Positions 26,326 through 34,957 of a DNA stretch of 64,000 nucleotides are shown piece by piece (position 1 is the first letter of the stretch; each line of letters begins with the position of its first letter). The translations under genes were made by a program, and so were the position numbers. Origin of the DNA: Streptomyces caniferus (GTDB lineage: Bacteria > Actinomycetota > Actinomycetes > Streptomycetales > Streptomycetaceae). The DNA lies in the NCBI RefSeq assembly GCF_009811555.1, contig NZ_BLIN01000005.1, positions 1,054,001 to 1,118,000 of the forward strand, in the 5' to 3' direction. The notes beneath the pieces were generated by a model that did not search any database, was not told the DNA's origin, and was given only the letters and a program-made list of their open reading frames with translations.

Positions 26326-27318
26326 TCAGTGGGCGAAGCCCCAGTCGAGCATCTTGGTTGCGTCGTCGAAGCGGCCCGCGTCGTCCTTGAGGATCGCGCC
26401 GACCAGGGTGCGGTTGTCCCGCTCGGCGGCGAAGACGAGGGCGTAACCGGCCTCCGGGCCGCTGCCCGTCTTGATGCCCAGGGCACCGTCGTAGCTGCTC
26501 AGCAGCTTGTTGGTGGTGTCCCAGGTGTAGTACCGGATGTGCCCGTTGGCCGCCACGGCCTCGGTCTTGAACTGCTTCTTCTTCACGATGTCGGCGAACA
26601 CCGGCTTCAGCATCGCGCGCTGGCCGAGCTTGGCCAGGTCGCGGGCGGTGCTGTGGTTGTTGCCCTGCGAGACACCGTCGAAGCTGTCGAAGTTCGTGCC
26701 GGTCAGGCCCAGTTGCTGTGCCTCGGTGTTCATCTGGTGCACGAAGTCGGCGATCCGCGCCTCCGTGGTGTCCCCCGAGCCGAGGTTGTCGGCCAGGGCC
26801 ATCGCGGCGTCGTCGCCGGACGGGATCAGCAGGGCGTGCAGCAGCTGCTCGACGGTCAGCGTGTCGCCGGTCTGGAGGTCGGCGGTGCTGCCGCCGACCT
26901 TCTGCACGTAGTCCCGGTACTCCTGCTTCACCGTGATCTGCCGGTTCAGCCACTCCGGGTGCTTGAGCACCACGAGGGCCGTCATGATCTTGGTGGTGCT
27001 GGCCATGGACACGCTCTCGTCCGCCTTGGCCCCGCCCCACAGCTCCCGCTCCTGGCTGCCGTCGCGGGCGTCCAGCAGGAAGGCGTGGTCGGCCTTGATC
27101 TGAGGAGCGTCCTGGTCGTTCGCGTCCTGCTTCTGGGCGACCGTCGTGGTGGCCTCGCCACCCTGCTGGCCGTTCTCGTCCGCGGAGTGCGTGGCACCGG
27201 GGGTGGCGGCCTCGGCGAGGCCGCCGGCGGTGATCGGCAGGGCGGCACCGACAAGTGCGACCATCGCGATCCGGACTCCGGTGCGGTGTATGCGGTTGGG
27301 GCGGGCGTGGGAACCCAT
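26326..27318 (-). CDS. D-alanyl-D-alanine carboxypeptidase (DacA-like PBP)
   Basis: 330 residues. Sec signal (VRIAMVALVGAALPITAGG, cleavage near AEA-AT), an acidic linker, then a serine D,D-peptidase of the S11 type. The nucleophile motif STTK is in VSMASTTKIMTAL, the second motif is SGD (LIPSGDDAAMAL) where most relatives have SGN, and KTG is in LGIKTGSGPEAGYAL. It trims D-Ala from peptidoglycan stem peptides outside the membrane. There is no clear C-terminal anchor. Start ATG 27318 with GAGGAG upstream. Confidence 0.88.
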   Translation of the reverse strand: MGSHARPNRIHRTGVRIAMVALVGAALPITAGGLAEAATPGATHSADENGQQGGEATTTVAQKQDANDQDAPQIKADHAFLLDARDGSQERELWGGAKADESVSMASTTKIMTALVVLKHPEWLNRQITVKQEYRDYVQKVGGSTADLQTGDTLTVEQLLHALLIPSGDDAAMALADNLGSGDTTEARIADFVHQMNTEAQQLGLTGTNFDSFDGVSQGNNHSTARDLAKLGQRAMLKPVFADIVKKKQFKTEAVAANGHIRYYTWDTTNKLLSSYDGALGIKTGSGPEAGYALVFAAERDNRTLVGAILKDDAGRFDDATKMLDWGFAH

Positions 27319-27651
27319 GGGGCGTTCTCCTCGCGGCGTAGGGACGCCGGTGCGTAGTAGTAACTCGGTTCATGGTGAATGTACTTGCACGAGGAAAGTG
27401 ACGATCGAGCGGGCTATGTCGTAGCCATGTAACGGGGGCTCGTTCTCTGTGGACGTGTGGTGTCAGATGACGGGCAGCCCGCCCCGTGAGACTGCTCGTG
27501 CGCGGCGCCCGGTCGATCCCCTGGGGTACGGGTCTGGGGTACTGATCTGGGGTACTGGTCTGCTGCCGATGCCCGTCCATCTGGGGAGCCCAGACGGCGA
27601 GCGGGCTGCTGGGCGCGCGCCCTCGACTCCGGCGGCGTTCCCGGTCAGGAC
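27319..27651. other. intergenic region, about 330 bp
   Basis: Promoter region of the carboxypeptidase (AT-richer around 27360-27420). Tandem GGGGTACTGGTCTG-like segments occur at 27520-27562. No gene seen. Confidence 0.4.
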
Positions 27652-28095
27652 ATGCCCGACCCCCGTGTGAAGGCGGGTGTGCTGCTCGCCCTGACCGGCC
27701 TGGGCGACGACCCGCCCCCGTACGCCGCCGAGAACCTCCTCTTCATGAAGCCGTCCTTCGACACCATGACCACACCGGTGCTCATCGTCGCCGGGGACAA
27801 CGACCAATCCCATCTGTCCACGCGCGGACCGGACTGGTTCACCGAGCCTTACACCCACAGCCCGGTCAGCAAGAGCCTGCTCACGCTGTGCGGTACAGAG
27901 CGCTCGCTCGGAGGAATCCCCGGGTACGAGGTCGCCGAGACGACGGACGAGAGTCCCGCACGCGTCACCCTGGTACAGCAGCTCACCACGGCCTTCCTGC
28001 GGAGCGCCCTCTACCCCGAGGACATCAGCTGAAAGACGGCGGTCACCACGCTGAAGGAGGAACCCAACCCGGTGGGGACGCTGCAGGGCAAGTAA
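27652..28095 (+). pseudogene. alpha/beta hydrolase, 5'-truncated with internal stop
   Basis: The frame begins directly in the C-terminal half of a dienelactone-hydrolase/chlorophyllase-like protein: DPRVKAGVLLALTGLGDDP, TTPVLIVAGDNDQSHLSTRG (acid region). TGA at 28030-28032 interrupts YPEDIS; the same frame continues KTAVTTLKEEPNPVGTLQGK to TAA 28095. Relatives have Trp at the stop, so TGG probably became TGA. The nucleophile elbow and everything upstream are missing. Confidence 0.65.
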
Positions 28096-28247
28096 GCGAG
28101 CCTCACCGGGACCTGCGCGCGGGCGGGCGGTGCAGGAACCTCGTGGCGCAGCGACGGGGCGCTCGGGTGCCTCGTCGCCGCGCCGCGAGGTGTCCGGGTG
28201 CCCCAGGCCACGCGCATCGAGCGGGAACCACCGACACGACTCAGACC

Positions 28248-28271
28248 CCCTGACGCGCATGCGCGTCAGGG
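28248..28271. repeat. perfect 24-bp palindrome
   Basis: CCCTGACGCGCA followed directly by its reverse complement TGCGCGTCAGGG. It lies between the hydrolase pseudogene and the Tn3 remnant: a terminator or transposon scar. Confidence 0.7.
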
Positions 28272-28312
28272 CAACGCGCTCCCCACTTGCCGCCGCCGAC
28301 GGGAGGTGGCGG

Positions 28313-28525
28313 TCAAGCAGCCTTGCCGACAACGACGGTGGTCAGGCCCTGGCCGCCGAGGTGGGTGAAGTCGACGTCGAGTTTCGGGTCGAACGCCGCG
28401 TCCTGGCGGCCGAGTTCGTGAGCACAGTACTCACCGAACCGTTTGATGCCCTCCGGCTCAGCGACGCGGGCAGCCTCTTGCGTGATCACGTCGAACGCGC
28501 GCTCGGTGAACCACAGGCCGGACAT
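28313..28525 (-). pseudogene. Tn3-family transposase C-terminal fragment
   Basis: The stretch IKRFGEYCAHELGRQD followed by FDPKLDVDFTHL closely follows the C-terminal tail of actinobacterial Tn3-family TnpA. The first 30 residues do not align, so the fragment is fused to unrelated sequence. It differs from the tail at 7.2 kb, so at least two Tn3 elements have been here. Confidence 0.6.
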
Positions 28526-28683
28526 CGCGCCGTACCGAAGCCACCAGCGACGGCCTGAGCACCGTGAGACCAGCGTCGGGCACGTTCCCCACCCTCACCG
28601 GCCCACCGGCAGCCCCTGAGCGCGCCCATCCCTCTCTCGAGATCGAGCCCGACTGATCGTCGGCCGAGAGGACATGGCTCGCG

Positions 28684-29055
28684 TCAGCCTCCGTGTGCGG
28701 TGAGTGTGTAGCCCTCGGGGCCCTCGAAGGAGAACACCGGGCCGAAGGGGCTGTTCGCCATGGGGGTGAGGATCTTGATTCCGGCGGCGGTGAGCTGGTC
28801 GTGGAGCCCGTGAGCGTCGGAGGTCTGGAACCAGATCACCACGCCGAGGCCGGGCCGTGCGGTATCGGCGAGGTCGATGCCCGGGAGGAGCTCGCGGACG
28901 GCGAAGGGGGTCGGTTTGGTGTCGAACACGACCGCGTGCGGCGGCGAGACCGCGGCCCGGCGCAGACCCAGGTGCTGCTCGCAGAAGGCCGCTGCTGCGT
29001 CGACGTCGCGGACTTGCAGGGCGACGAAGTCGGGGCCGTCGATGGTGACAGACAT
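28684..29055 (-). CDS. VOC (glyoxalase-fold) protein
   Basis: 123 residues, a single vicinal-oxygen-chelate domain: FVALQVRDVDAAAAFCEQHL, VVIWFQTSDAHGLHDQLTAAG, FSFEGPEGYTLTAHGG. Likely metal ligands are few, so it may be a binding or resistance protein (bleomycin/fosfomycin-resistance fold) rather than a lyase. ATG 29055 follows GAGGAAG. Divergent from the MarR gene with two shared operators, so expression is probably derepressed by a MarR ligand. Confidence 0.85.
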   Translation of the reverse strand: MSVTIDGPDFVALQVRDVDAAAAFCEQHLGLRRAAVSPPHAVVFDTKPTPFAVRELLPGIDLADTARPGLGVVIWFQTSDAHGLHDQLTAAGIKILTPMANSPFGPVFSFEGPEGYTLTAHGG

Positions 29056-29074
29056 AGGTCTTCCTCACTGTTGA

Positions 29075-29138
29075 ATGTCAGCACTTTGACATGCGTGACG
29101 GTAGGGCCGCCGGGTCTCGTATGTCAAAATGCTGACAT
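29075..29138. promoter_or_regulatory. twin MarR operators ATGTCA-N6-TGACAT
   Basis: Two copies (29075-29092 and 29121-29138), centres 46 bp apart, in the VOC/MarR divergent region. The second includes the MarR start codon, as expected for an autorepressor that blocks its own leaderless promoter. Confidence 0.75.
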
Positions 29139-29598
29139 GGAGGAGCCCACGCCACCCGAGTCGCCCCATCCCGCGAAGGACGTCACCCAGCACGTGGGGT
29201 ATCTGCTCAAACGCGCCCAGGCCGCCCTGCGCGGCGCGATGGACAAGGTCCTGCGCGAGCACGGACTGACCGTGCCGCAGTACGCCACTCTCGAACTCCT
29301 GGCCTTGCACCCGGGCATGTCCAACGCCGACCTCGCCCGCGCGACCTTCGTCACCCGGCAGTCCGGAAACGTCGTCCTGCGGGGCCTGCAGGAGGCGGGA
29401 CTGATCACCCGCCCCGCCACCGCCGACCACGGCCGCGCCCGGCCCGCCCACCTCACCGGGGAAGGCCACGCGCGCCTGGCCGCGGTCCAGGCCGCCGTCT
29501 ACGCCGTCGAACAGCGCATGGTGGAGGCGATCCCCCCACAGCGCATGGCAGCGCTCCTCACCGACCTCGACCGCGTAGCGGCAGCCCTGGAGGAATGA
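29137..29598 (+). CDS. MarR-family transcriptional regulator
   Basis: 153 residues. A helical N-terminus (AKDVTQHVGYLLKRAQAALR) leads to a winged HTH: LTVPQYATLELLALHPGMSN, ADLARATFVTRQSGNVVLRG, wing ADHGRARPAHLTGEG, and a C-terminal dimerisation helix. ATG 29137 lacks a ribosome site and overlaps an operator half-site, so the mRNA may be leaderless. Probably represses itself and the VOC gene. Confidence 0.88.
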   Translation: MEEPTPPESPHPAKDVTQHVGYLLKRAQAALRGAMDKVLREHGLTVPQYATLELLALHPGMSNADLARATFVTRQSGNVVLRGLQEAGLITRPATADHGRARPAHLTGEGHARLAAVQAAVYAVEQRMVEAIPPQRMAALLTDLDRVAAALEE

Positions 29599-30340
29599 CC
29601 CGCCGGCCTGGTTGCAGAGGTCACCCCACTCCCCCATGACGACGGTCGGCTGCTCTGTGCGCGACATCTCGCACGGCTGCCGGGAGTTCCAGTCGGAAGG
29701 AACACGGCCGCCGTCGGCAAGCCGGGGTTACTGATGATGTGCCGGCCAGGCGGGCGGCATCGGCCGCCCGGGAGCATCCGCCCGGCACCGACCGCCCGAC
29801 GTCGACCGCCCGACGTCGACCGCCCGACGTCGGCCGGGCACACCGCCGACAAGGGCAGGTCGAGACGCTTGTTCACGCCCTGGCCGGCTGCTACGCGGTG
29901 ACCTACAAAACCAGCGCGCGGACCGCCCGGAAAACCGCTGAGCTCCTTCTGACTGCCCGAAGGCCGGCCCCGAACGGGGGCAAGACTGCTGCCGATGCGG
30001 GCCACCGGCCCGGGGCGCCCCGAAAGTGATCCCAGGCCCCGCCCCGACTCTCGCCGCGGCCCGATACCGGTGAACGAAGCCCGGACGGCACGGCATCGTG
30101 GTGGCCTCCGACGCCGCGTACAGCGGGATCTCCTACGACTGGGCGCCCCCGCCCCCGTTCGTCCAGGCACCCGGCGGGGATCCCCCGTACCCCCATACGC
30201 CGCTCATCACGGCCTGAACGTCATGGCCGGCGCCGGCGTGACGGCAACGGCGGGCCGTCGGCAGGGCAGCGGTCCGCGCCACTCCCCCGTCAGTCCGCGT
30301 CAGTTCGCGTCGATCCGGGGCAGGCAACGGGTTGAGGTGG
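29599..30340. other. 740 bp with no recognised gene
   Basis: Contains a 14-bp triplicate repeat (29791-29832) and two frames that read like coding tails: ALAGCYAVTYKTSARTARKT (plus, near 29880) and GISYDWAPPPPFVQAPGGDP (plus, near 30130, ending in a stop near 30218). Neither has a start, a ribosome site or a family I know; they may be relics. Confidence 0.35.
29791..29832. repeat. three tandem ACCGCCCGACGTCG units
   Basis: Three exact 14-bp copies, each containing a GACGTC palindrome. Confidence 0.85.
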
Positions 30341-30940
30341 TCAGGAGATGAAGTCGTGGAGGGCCGGCAGCGGGGCGGCCGTCTCGATCGGGCCTATGTA
30401 GACGACGGCCTCCTCGAACTGGAAGTAGGACAGACTTTCATGGCGCGGGCCGATGACTAGCAGGTTCTCCCCGCAACGCCAAGCGGCGTGGCGCCAGTCG
30501 CCGTCTCCCATGGCCCGGGTGCCGCCTTCGGTGGTGATGTCGCGCTCCGGTGGACCGAGACGTTGGGTGAACGCGGCGACAGCCGCATCGATGTACGTGT
30601 CGAACACCTCGCGTCCGGCGTCGGCGTGGCTGGACCAGCCGGGCAACGTGCCCCAGAAATCCTCGCCCCAGTCCTCGCCGCCAACCCAGTAGAAGTGGGC
30701 GAATGACAGGGCGAGGGTGTCCCCGAGGTAGGCGAGGTGCCCCTCGGCGGTGACGAATGCGTCTTCCAACGGCAAGTCGTCGCCCGCTTCGCACCAGCCT
30801 CGACGCCGCATCGCCGCCTCGGAGACCGCCCAGTCGCCCAACGGCAGTTCCGCCAGACCGACGATCTGCTCCACCAGACTCGGGGTGATGGAGCATGCGG
30901 CAACGTGATCGGCGGGGTCTTGAGGATCTTCGTCTGTCAT
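30341..30940 (-). CDS. hypothetical protein, 199 aa
   Basis: Acidic, soluble, Trp- and aromatic-rich (DWAVSEAAMRRRGWCEAGDD, FAHFYWVGGEDWGEDFWGTL, SYFQFEEAVVYIGPIETAAP). No signal peptide or membrane helix. Composition and size resemble immunity-type or SMI1/KNR4-like proteins, but I cannot assign a family and there is no toxin gene beside it. ATG 30940; the codon pattern supports coding. Confidence 0.65.
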   Translation of the reverse strand: MTDEDPQDPADHVAACSITPSLVEQIVGLAELPLGDWAVSEAAMRRRGWCEAGDDLPLEDAFVTAEGHLAYLGDTLALSFAHFYWVGGEDWGEDFWGTLPGWSSHADAGREVFDTYIDAAVAAFTQRLGPPERDITTEGGTRAMGDGDWRHAAWRCGENLLVIGPRHESLSYFQFEEAVVYIGPIETAAPLPALHDFIS

Positions 30941-31300
30941 GGCAGGACGGTATCGGGGTCGTACGAGTGTCTCCGGGCGGGGCTGGGCCGGGCCGCTGGG
31001 CGGAGCCGGGCCGCTGGGCAGGGCAGGGCTGGGCTGGGCAGGGCAGGGAGCATGACCGCCGGCTGGCGTCGTTCGCCGGCTTGTCGAGCTCCCTGCCCAG
31101 ATCGTCAGGTGGAGCTTTGCCCAACTCTGCTGTGCCCAACTCTGCTTCTGCCGTGTCGGGTCAGCGGCTGATCTCCGCGTTCGTCAAGGACGAGGAGGGC
31201 GCGTAGGAGGGTGGTGGCGTGCTCAGAGGCGGGCTTCGGGCAGGGCCGGTGGCTCTCGTTGATCATGTGATCAGGGGTATCCGGCTCTCAGGGGCGGCTC
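30941..31300. other. 360 bp, G-rich repeat and no gene
   Basis: Positions 30975-31052 are runs of GGGC/GGGCT/GGGCA units on the plus strand, next to tandem TGCCCAACTCTGCT-like copies (31118-31146). It includes the promoter side of the 199-aa gene and the 3' flank of the helicase. Confidence 0.5.
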
Positions 31301-32716
31301 TCAGCCGCCGCGGCGCACCCGGGCTGCCTTGCGGGCCTCGGCGAGCTTACGGGCCTCGGTGGCCTTGCGGGACTTGCCGCCGGTGGTGCGGGAGGCGTCC
31401 TTGCTGGTGCCCAGGCCACGGAAGGGGGTGTTGGTGTTCTTGGCCCGGCTTGCGGCGGACTTACCGTCGAGCGCGGTGCCGGAGGGGGTCTTGGCCCCGG
31501 TGATCCGGCTCAGCTCCGCCTCACCCGAGCGCACCTTGGTGGTCGTCGGCTCGATGCCGGCCTCTGCCATCAGGCGGCTCATCTCGCTGCGCTGGCCCGA
31601 GAGGACCAGCGTGACGACGCGGCCGGACTCACCAGCCCGGGCGGTGCGGCCCGCGCGGTGCACATAGTCCTTGGGGTCGGTGGGCGGGTCGACGTTGACC
31701 ACGAGATCGAGGTCGTCGACGTGCAGGCCGCGGGCCGCGACATTGGTCGCCACCAGGACGGTGATCCGGCCGTCCTTGAACTGCGCGAGGGTCCGGGTGC
31801 GCTGCGGCTGGGACTTGCCGCTGTGCAGGGCGGCGGCATCCACCCCGCTGCCCCGCAGGTGCCGGGTGAGCTGGTCGACCGCGTGCTTCGTATCCAGGAA
31901 CAGCAGTACGCGGCCGTCGCGGGCGGCGATCTCCGTGGCGACGGCATACCGGTCGGGGCCATGAACGACCAGCACATGGTGGTCCATGGTCGTGACCGCG
32001 CCCGCGGACGAATCGACCGAGTGGACGACGGGGTCATGGAGGTAGCGCCGGACCAGGTGGTCGACGTCGCGGTCCAGGGTGGCGGAGAACAGCATCCGCT
32101 GGCCGTCGCGGTGCACCTGGTCGAGCACCTCGGTGACCTGCGGCAAGAAGCCCATGTCGCACATCTGGTCAGCCTCGTCGAGGACGGTGATCCGCACCCG
32201 TCCCAGGCGACAGGCCTTGCGCTCGATGAGGTCATGCAGGCGGCCAGGGGTGGCGACGATGACCTCGACCCCGTCGCGCAACGCAGCGGCCTGCCGGCCG
32301 ATCGACATGCCGCCGACGACCGCGGCCATCCGCAGCCGGAGCGCGTCGGCATACGGCGCGAGTGCTTCGGTGACCTGTTGGGCCAGCTCTCGGGTGGGCA
32401 CCAGGATCAGGGCGAGGGGCTGCTTCGGCTCCGCGCGCCGCCCGGCCGTCCGCGCGAGCAGCGGCAGGCCGAAGGCGAGGGTTTTGCCCGATCCGGTACG
32501 CCCGCGCCCCAGGACGTCGCGTCCCGTGAGGGCGCTGGGCAACGTGGCTGCCTGGATCGGGAAGGGCTCGCGCACACCGAGCTCGGTGAGCGTGCGCAGC
32601 ACCGCGGCCGGCAGTTCCATGTCAGCGAAGGAGACAACCGGGGGCACCGTCGGGGTGAGGGTCACTGACTGGGCCAGGTCGCCGTGCGAGGTGCCGAGGT
32701 GGTCCGGGTGGTTCAT
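31301..32716 (-). CDS. DEAD-box ATP-dependent RNA helicase
   Basis: 471 residues with the helicase core motifs in order: Q-motif region (FPIQAATLPSAL), motif I GRTGSGKT, Ia PTRELAQQ, Ib TPGRLHDL, II VLDEADQM, III FSATLD, IV LLFLDTKH, V ATNVAARGLHVDDLDLV, VI HRAGRTAR. A basic, Ala/Lys-rich tail (about 70 residues) should bind RNA. It probably unwinds structured RNA in ribosome assembly or cold adaptation; a long leader (32717-32860) would allow post-transcriptional control. ATG 32716 follows GGAAGG. Confidence 0.92.
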   Translation of the reverse strand: MNHPDHLGTSHGDLAQSVTLTPTVPPVVSFADMELPAAVLRTLTELGVREPFPIQAATLPSALTGRDVLGRGRTGSGKTLAFGLPLLARTAGRRAEPKQPLALILVPTRELAQQVTEALAPYADALRLRMAAVVGGMSIGRQAAALRDGVEVIVATPGRLHDLIERKACRLGRVRITVLDEADQMCDMGFLPQVTEVLDQVHRDGQRMLFSATLDRDVDHLVRRYLHDPVVHSVDSSAGAVTTMDHHVLVVHGPDRYAVATEIAARDGRVLLFLDTKHAVDQLTRHLRGSGVDAAALHSGKSQPQRTRTLAQFKDGRITVLVATNVAARGLHVDDLDLVVNVDPPTDPKDYVHRAGRTARAGESGRVVTLVLSGQRSEMSRLMAEAGIEPTTTKVRSGEAELSRITGAKTPSGTALDGKSAASRAKNTNTPFRGLGTSKDASRTTGGKSRKATEARKLAEARKAARVRRGG

Positions 32717-33006
32717 GAAGAGCCTTCCGTATGCGGAACGTACCGAGGAAGGCCCGGCAGGAACTGAGCAGCCGACGAACAGGACGAACGGGACGAACAG
32801 CGGGAACCGGACGGCCCGAATTGCCGACCGTCACAGCCTTCGCAGCCGTCCAAACGTTTGAGGGTAACACAAAGCGATAGTGCACCCCGCCGCTGTGGTA
32901 CTCATCGCTCCGCCGGCGGGAATCCCCCGCCGCATGACCGCAGAAAGCCGAATGACGTACGCGGAGCCCAACAGAATTGTTGGACCCCGCGTACGTTCTG
33001 TGCTGG

Positions 33007-33180
33007 TCAGCCCTTAAGGGCGTCCTTGCCCTTTTCCTTCGCACCGCGAAGATCGCCCTTGGCTTCCTTCGACTCACCCTCAGCGGCGACACGTTCGTTA
33101 CCGACCGCACGCCCCACTTCCTTTTCGACCTTGCCGACGGTCTGCTCAGTCTTGGCCTTGGCCTTTTCGCTGGCGCTCAT
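33007..33180 (-). CDS. CsbD-family stress protein
   Basis: 57 residues, highly charged (SEKAKAKTEQTVGKVEKEVG, GDLRGAKEKGKDALKG), the typical CsbD helical-hairpin composition and size. GGGAGGA precedes ATG 33180. CsbD proteins are general-stress induced; molecular function unknown. Confidence 0.88.
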   Translation of the reverse strand: MSASEKAKAKTEQTVGKVEKEVGRAVGNERVAAEGESKEAKGDLRGAKEKGKDALKG

Positions 33181-33515
33181 GACACGGTCCTCCCTACGTG
33201 GTGACACTGGTCGAGTGCCCATGAATGTGTTCGCGAAACAAGGAGCTGCTTTGACAGTTGCGAAAGCGGCCCGGAGCGGGCACCGCGATGCGATCAGCTC
33301 GGGAGTTGACACGTCACCATCCTTGAGGGATTCCCATGAGCGCGAAAACTCGCCAAGGCACTCGGGAAAATTCTGCTACCTCTGCCGTCCGTTCTCATTC
33401 GCACCTCGCGGCAGCGCCGGTGGGACTGGCCCACGAACCCTTGCGCACGTCGGTGGCTCGCAGACTGCCGCTGCACTACGCCGAGTTCAGCGAAGGTGCT
33501 CCCGTGCGAGGGCGA
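33181..33515. other. intergenic region, 335 bp
   Basis: Includes the CsbD promoter. TTGACA occurs twice (near 33251 and 33305). A plus-strand frame from ATG 33336 with GAGGGA upstream runs into the antisense of the next gene and is not accepted. Confidence 0.35.
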
Positions 33516-34103
33516 TCAGGAGCTTCGGCTTCGCCAGACGACACCGCGCTGTTCGTACTCCATGACGGATTCGACGCTGACGGCGATGGATGCTCCGCAC
33601 TCGCGGGTGATCATCCAGAGGGTCAGATCGATTCCGCTGGTGACACCGCCCGCGGTCACCAGGTTCCCGTCGTCGACGACTCGTGCGTCGATCACCTTGC
33701 CGCCCTGGGCGGCCAACTCGGCCTTCGCGAGGTGGTGTGTCGTGCACGGGCGGCCTTTGGTCAAGCCTGCCGCGGACAGCACCATGACTCCTGTGCAGAC
33801 ACCGGCGACGGTGACTCCGGCCTGCTGTGCCCGTACGAGGTTGCGTAGGACATCCGGGTCGTTGAGCAGCTGGTCGCCGCCGCCCGGCACGATCAGAAGG
33901 TCGGTGTCGGTGGGCTCCCATGCGGCCGGCACCGTGACTTCGGTGCCGAAGAAGCATGTCACCTTGCCAGGAGCCGAGGGCCGCACCAGTGTCGTGTGTA
34001 CCTGGCCGCCCGCACGCTCGGCGTGACCGAGAACGTCACGCGGCCCGATGAAGTCCTGCTCCTCCACCCCGTCGTACATGAGGATCTGAACGCGTAAAGG
34101 CAT
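33516..34103 (-). CDS. DJ-1/PfpI-family protein
   Basis: 195 residues, a single DJ-1/PfpI glutamine-amidotransferase-like domain: VQILMYDGVEEQDFIGP, LLIVPGGGDQ, and the nucleophile-elbow Cys in VAGVCTGVMVLSAAG with His-His-Leu after. AraC-type regulators often carry this domain, but the HTH half is absent, so it resembles isonitrile hydratase/ThiJ-type enzymes. AAGGAGA is 8 nt before ATG 34103. Activity not predictable. Confidence 0.85.
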   Translation of the reverse strand: MPLRVQILMYDGVEEQDFIGPRDVLGHAERAGGQVHTTLVRPSAPGKVTCFFGTEVTVPAAWEPTDTDLLIVPGGGDQLLNDPDVLRNLVRAQQAGVTVAGVCTGVMVLSAAGLTKGRPCTTHHLAKAELAAQGGKVIDARVVDDGNLVTAGGVTSGIDLTLWMITRECGASIAVSVESVMEYEQRGVVWRSRSS

Positions 34104-34638
34104 CTGCTGTGTCTCCTTGGTCGGTGGCGCGCCCGCGGGTGCCGCGGACGCTCCGAGGTCCGCGACCGAACCAGGACCGGCAGTCGCGGCCGCCGGCCCG
34201 TACCGCTCTTCGGGAGTGCCGGCCTGCCACAGAAGTCTGCTGCGCCGGTCGAATAGTTCCCGTCCGGGCCGACTCATCTCCTGCTACCCGCTTTGACACC
34301 ACCTGGGCTGGCTGCGCGGCCCTGCGCACGTCGATGACCCGCTCCTGAGGTGGTCTGTGGACTTCGAACTCGGCGCTGGGAGCGGTGCACCGCGGTCTCA
34401 CCGAGCACTCGACCGGCTCGCTCTCCGACGAACAGCGGGACGCGCCGGCCACCGCTCCATGCAAAAGTCCCAGGCCACTGGGGCCTGGGACTTTCACCTG
34501 GACGGCCGTGGACGCGGCCAGAGGCTGTGGGGCCTCCCCGTCACCGGTGGCAGAGCTTGCAATCCGCACCGGGCCGGAATCCCGTACCGCCCGCCACGGG
34601 AGGGGAGAGGCGGGCGGTGGGCTGTGTGGCCGGCAGCC
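34104..34638. other. 535 bp without a gene
   Basis: No start, ribosome site or domain is convincing on either strand. It contains the strong hairpin at 34464-34494. Confidence 0.4.
34464..34494. terminator. bidirectional hairpin terminator
   Basis: Perfect 13-bp arms (34464-34476 and 34482-34494) with a 5-nt loop; the ends are AAA and TTT, so it can work in both directions. It lies 145 nt past the fragment gene on the minus strand. Confidence 0.75.
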
Positions 34639-34872
34639 TCAGGAGGGGCTGGCGTTGCCGCAGCGGGAGACCTTCTCCTCTTCGGTCATCGGGCGGGACT
34701 GCTTCCGGAAGGCGGTGTAGGTCACGTCGGCCTCCACGTCCGGGAACTCGCGCGCCGGGATGGCCTTGACGGAATCCCCCTCGTACGACCAATTGCCATG
34801 CAGCGTCTGGGTCATCGGAACCTTGTCCAGCCAGTAAATGGTGTAGGGCTGGTCCTGATTGACCGTGTCGGC
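34639..34872 (-). pseudogene. C-terminal fragment of an unknown protein
   Basis: An open minus-strand frame with good codon bias reads DTVNQDQPYTIYWLDKVPMT, LHGNWSYEGDSVKAIPAREF and VTYTAFRKQSRPMTEEEKVS to the stop at 34639. A stop codon lies just upstream and there is no start codon, so the N-terminus has been lost. Family unknown. Confidence 0.5.
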
Positions 34873-34957
34873 TCACGATCCGCTCATGGGGCGTCGTTCG
34901 CTTGCCGGGCCGATCTCTCGGCACCACTCCGATCTCGGCGCCGCTCCTGCCGACGGC

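Noticed and set aside
33336..33848. Plus-strand frame starting with a fair ribosome site
   Set aside because: Two thirds of it is antisense to the DJ-1/PfpI gene, and no domain is visible in the remainder.
34360..34500. Possible tRNA-like arms near a GTTCGA-like sequence and strong hairpin
   Set aside because: No cloverleaf with a 7-bp acceptor and 5-bp anticodon stem can be drawn. The hairpin is a terminator.
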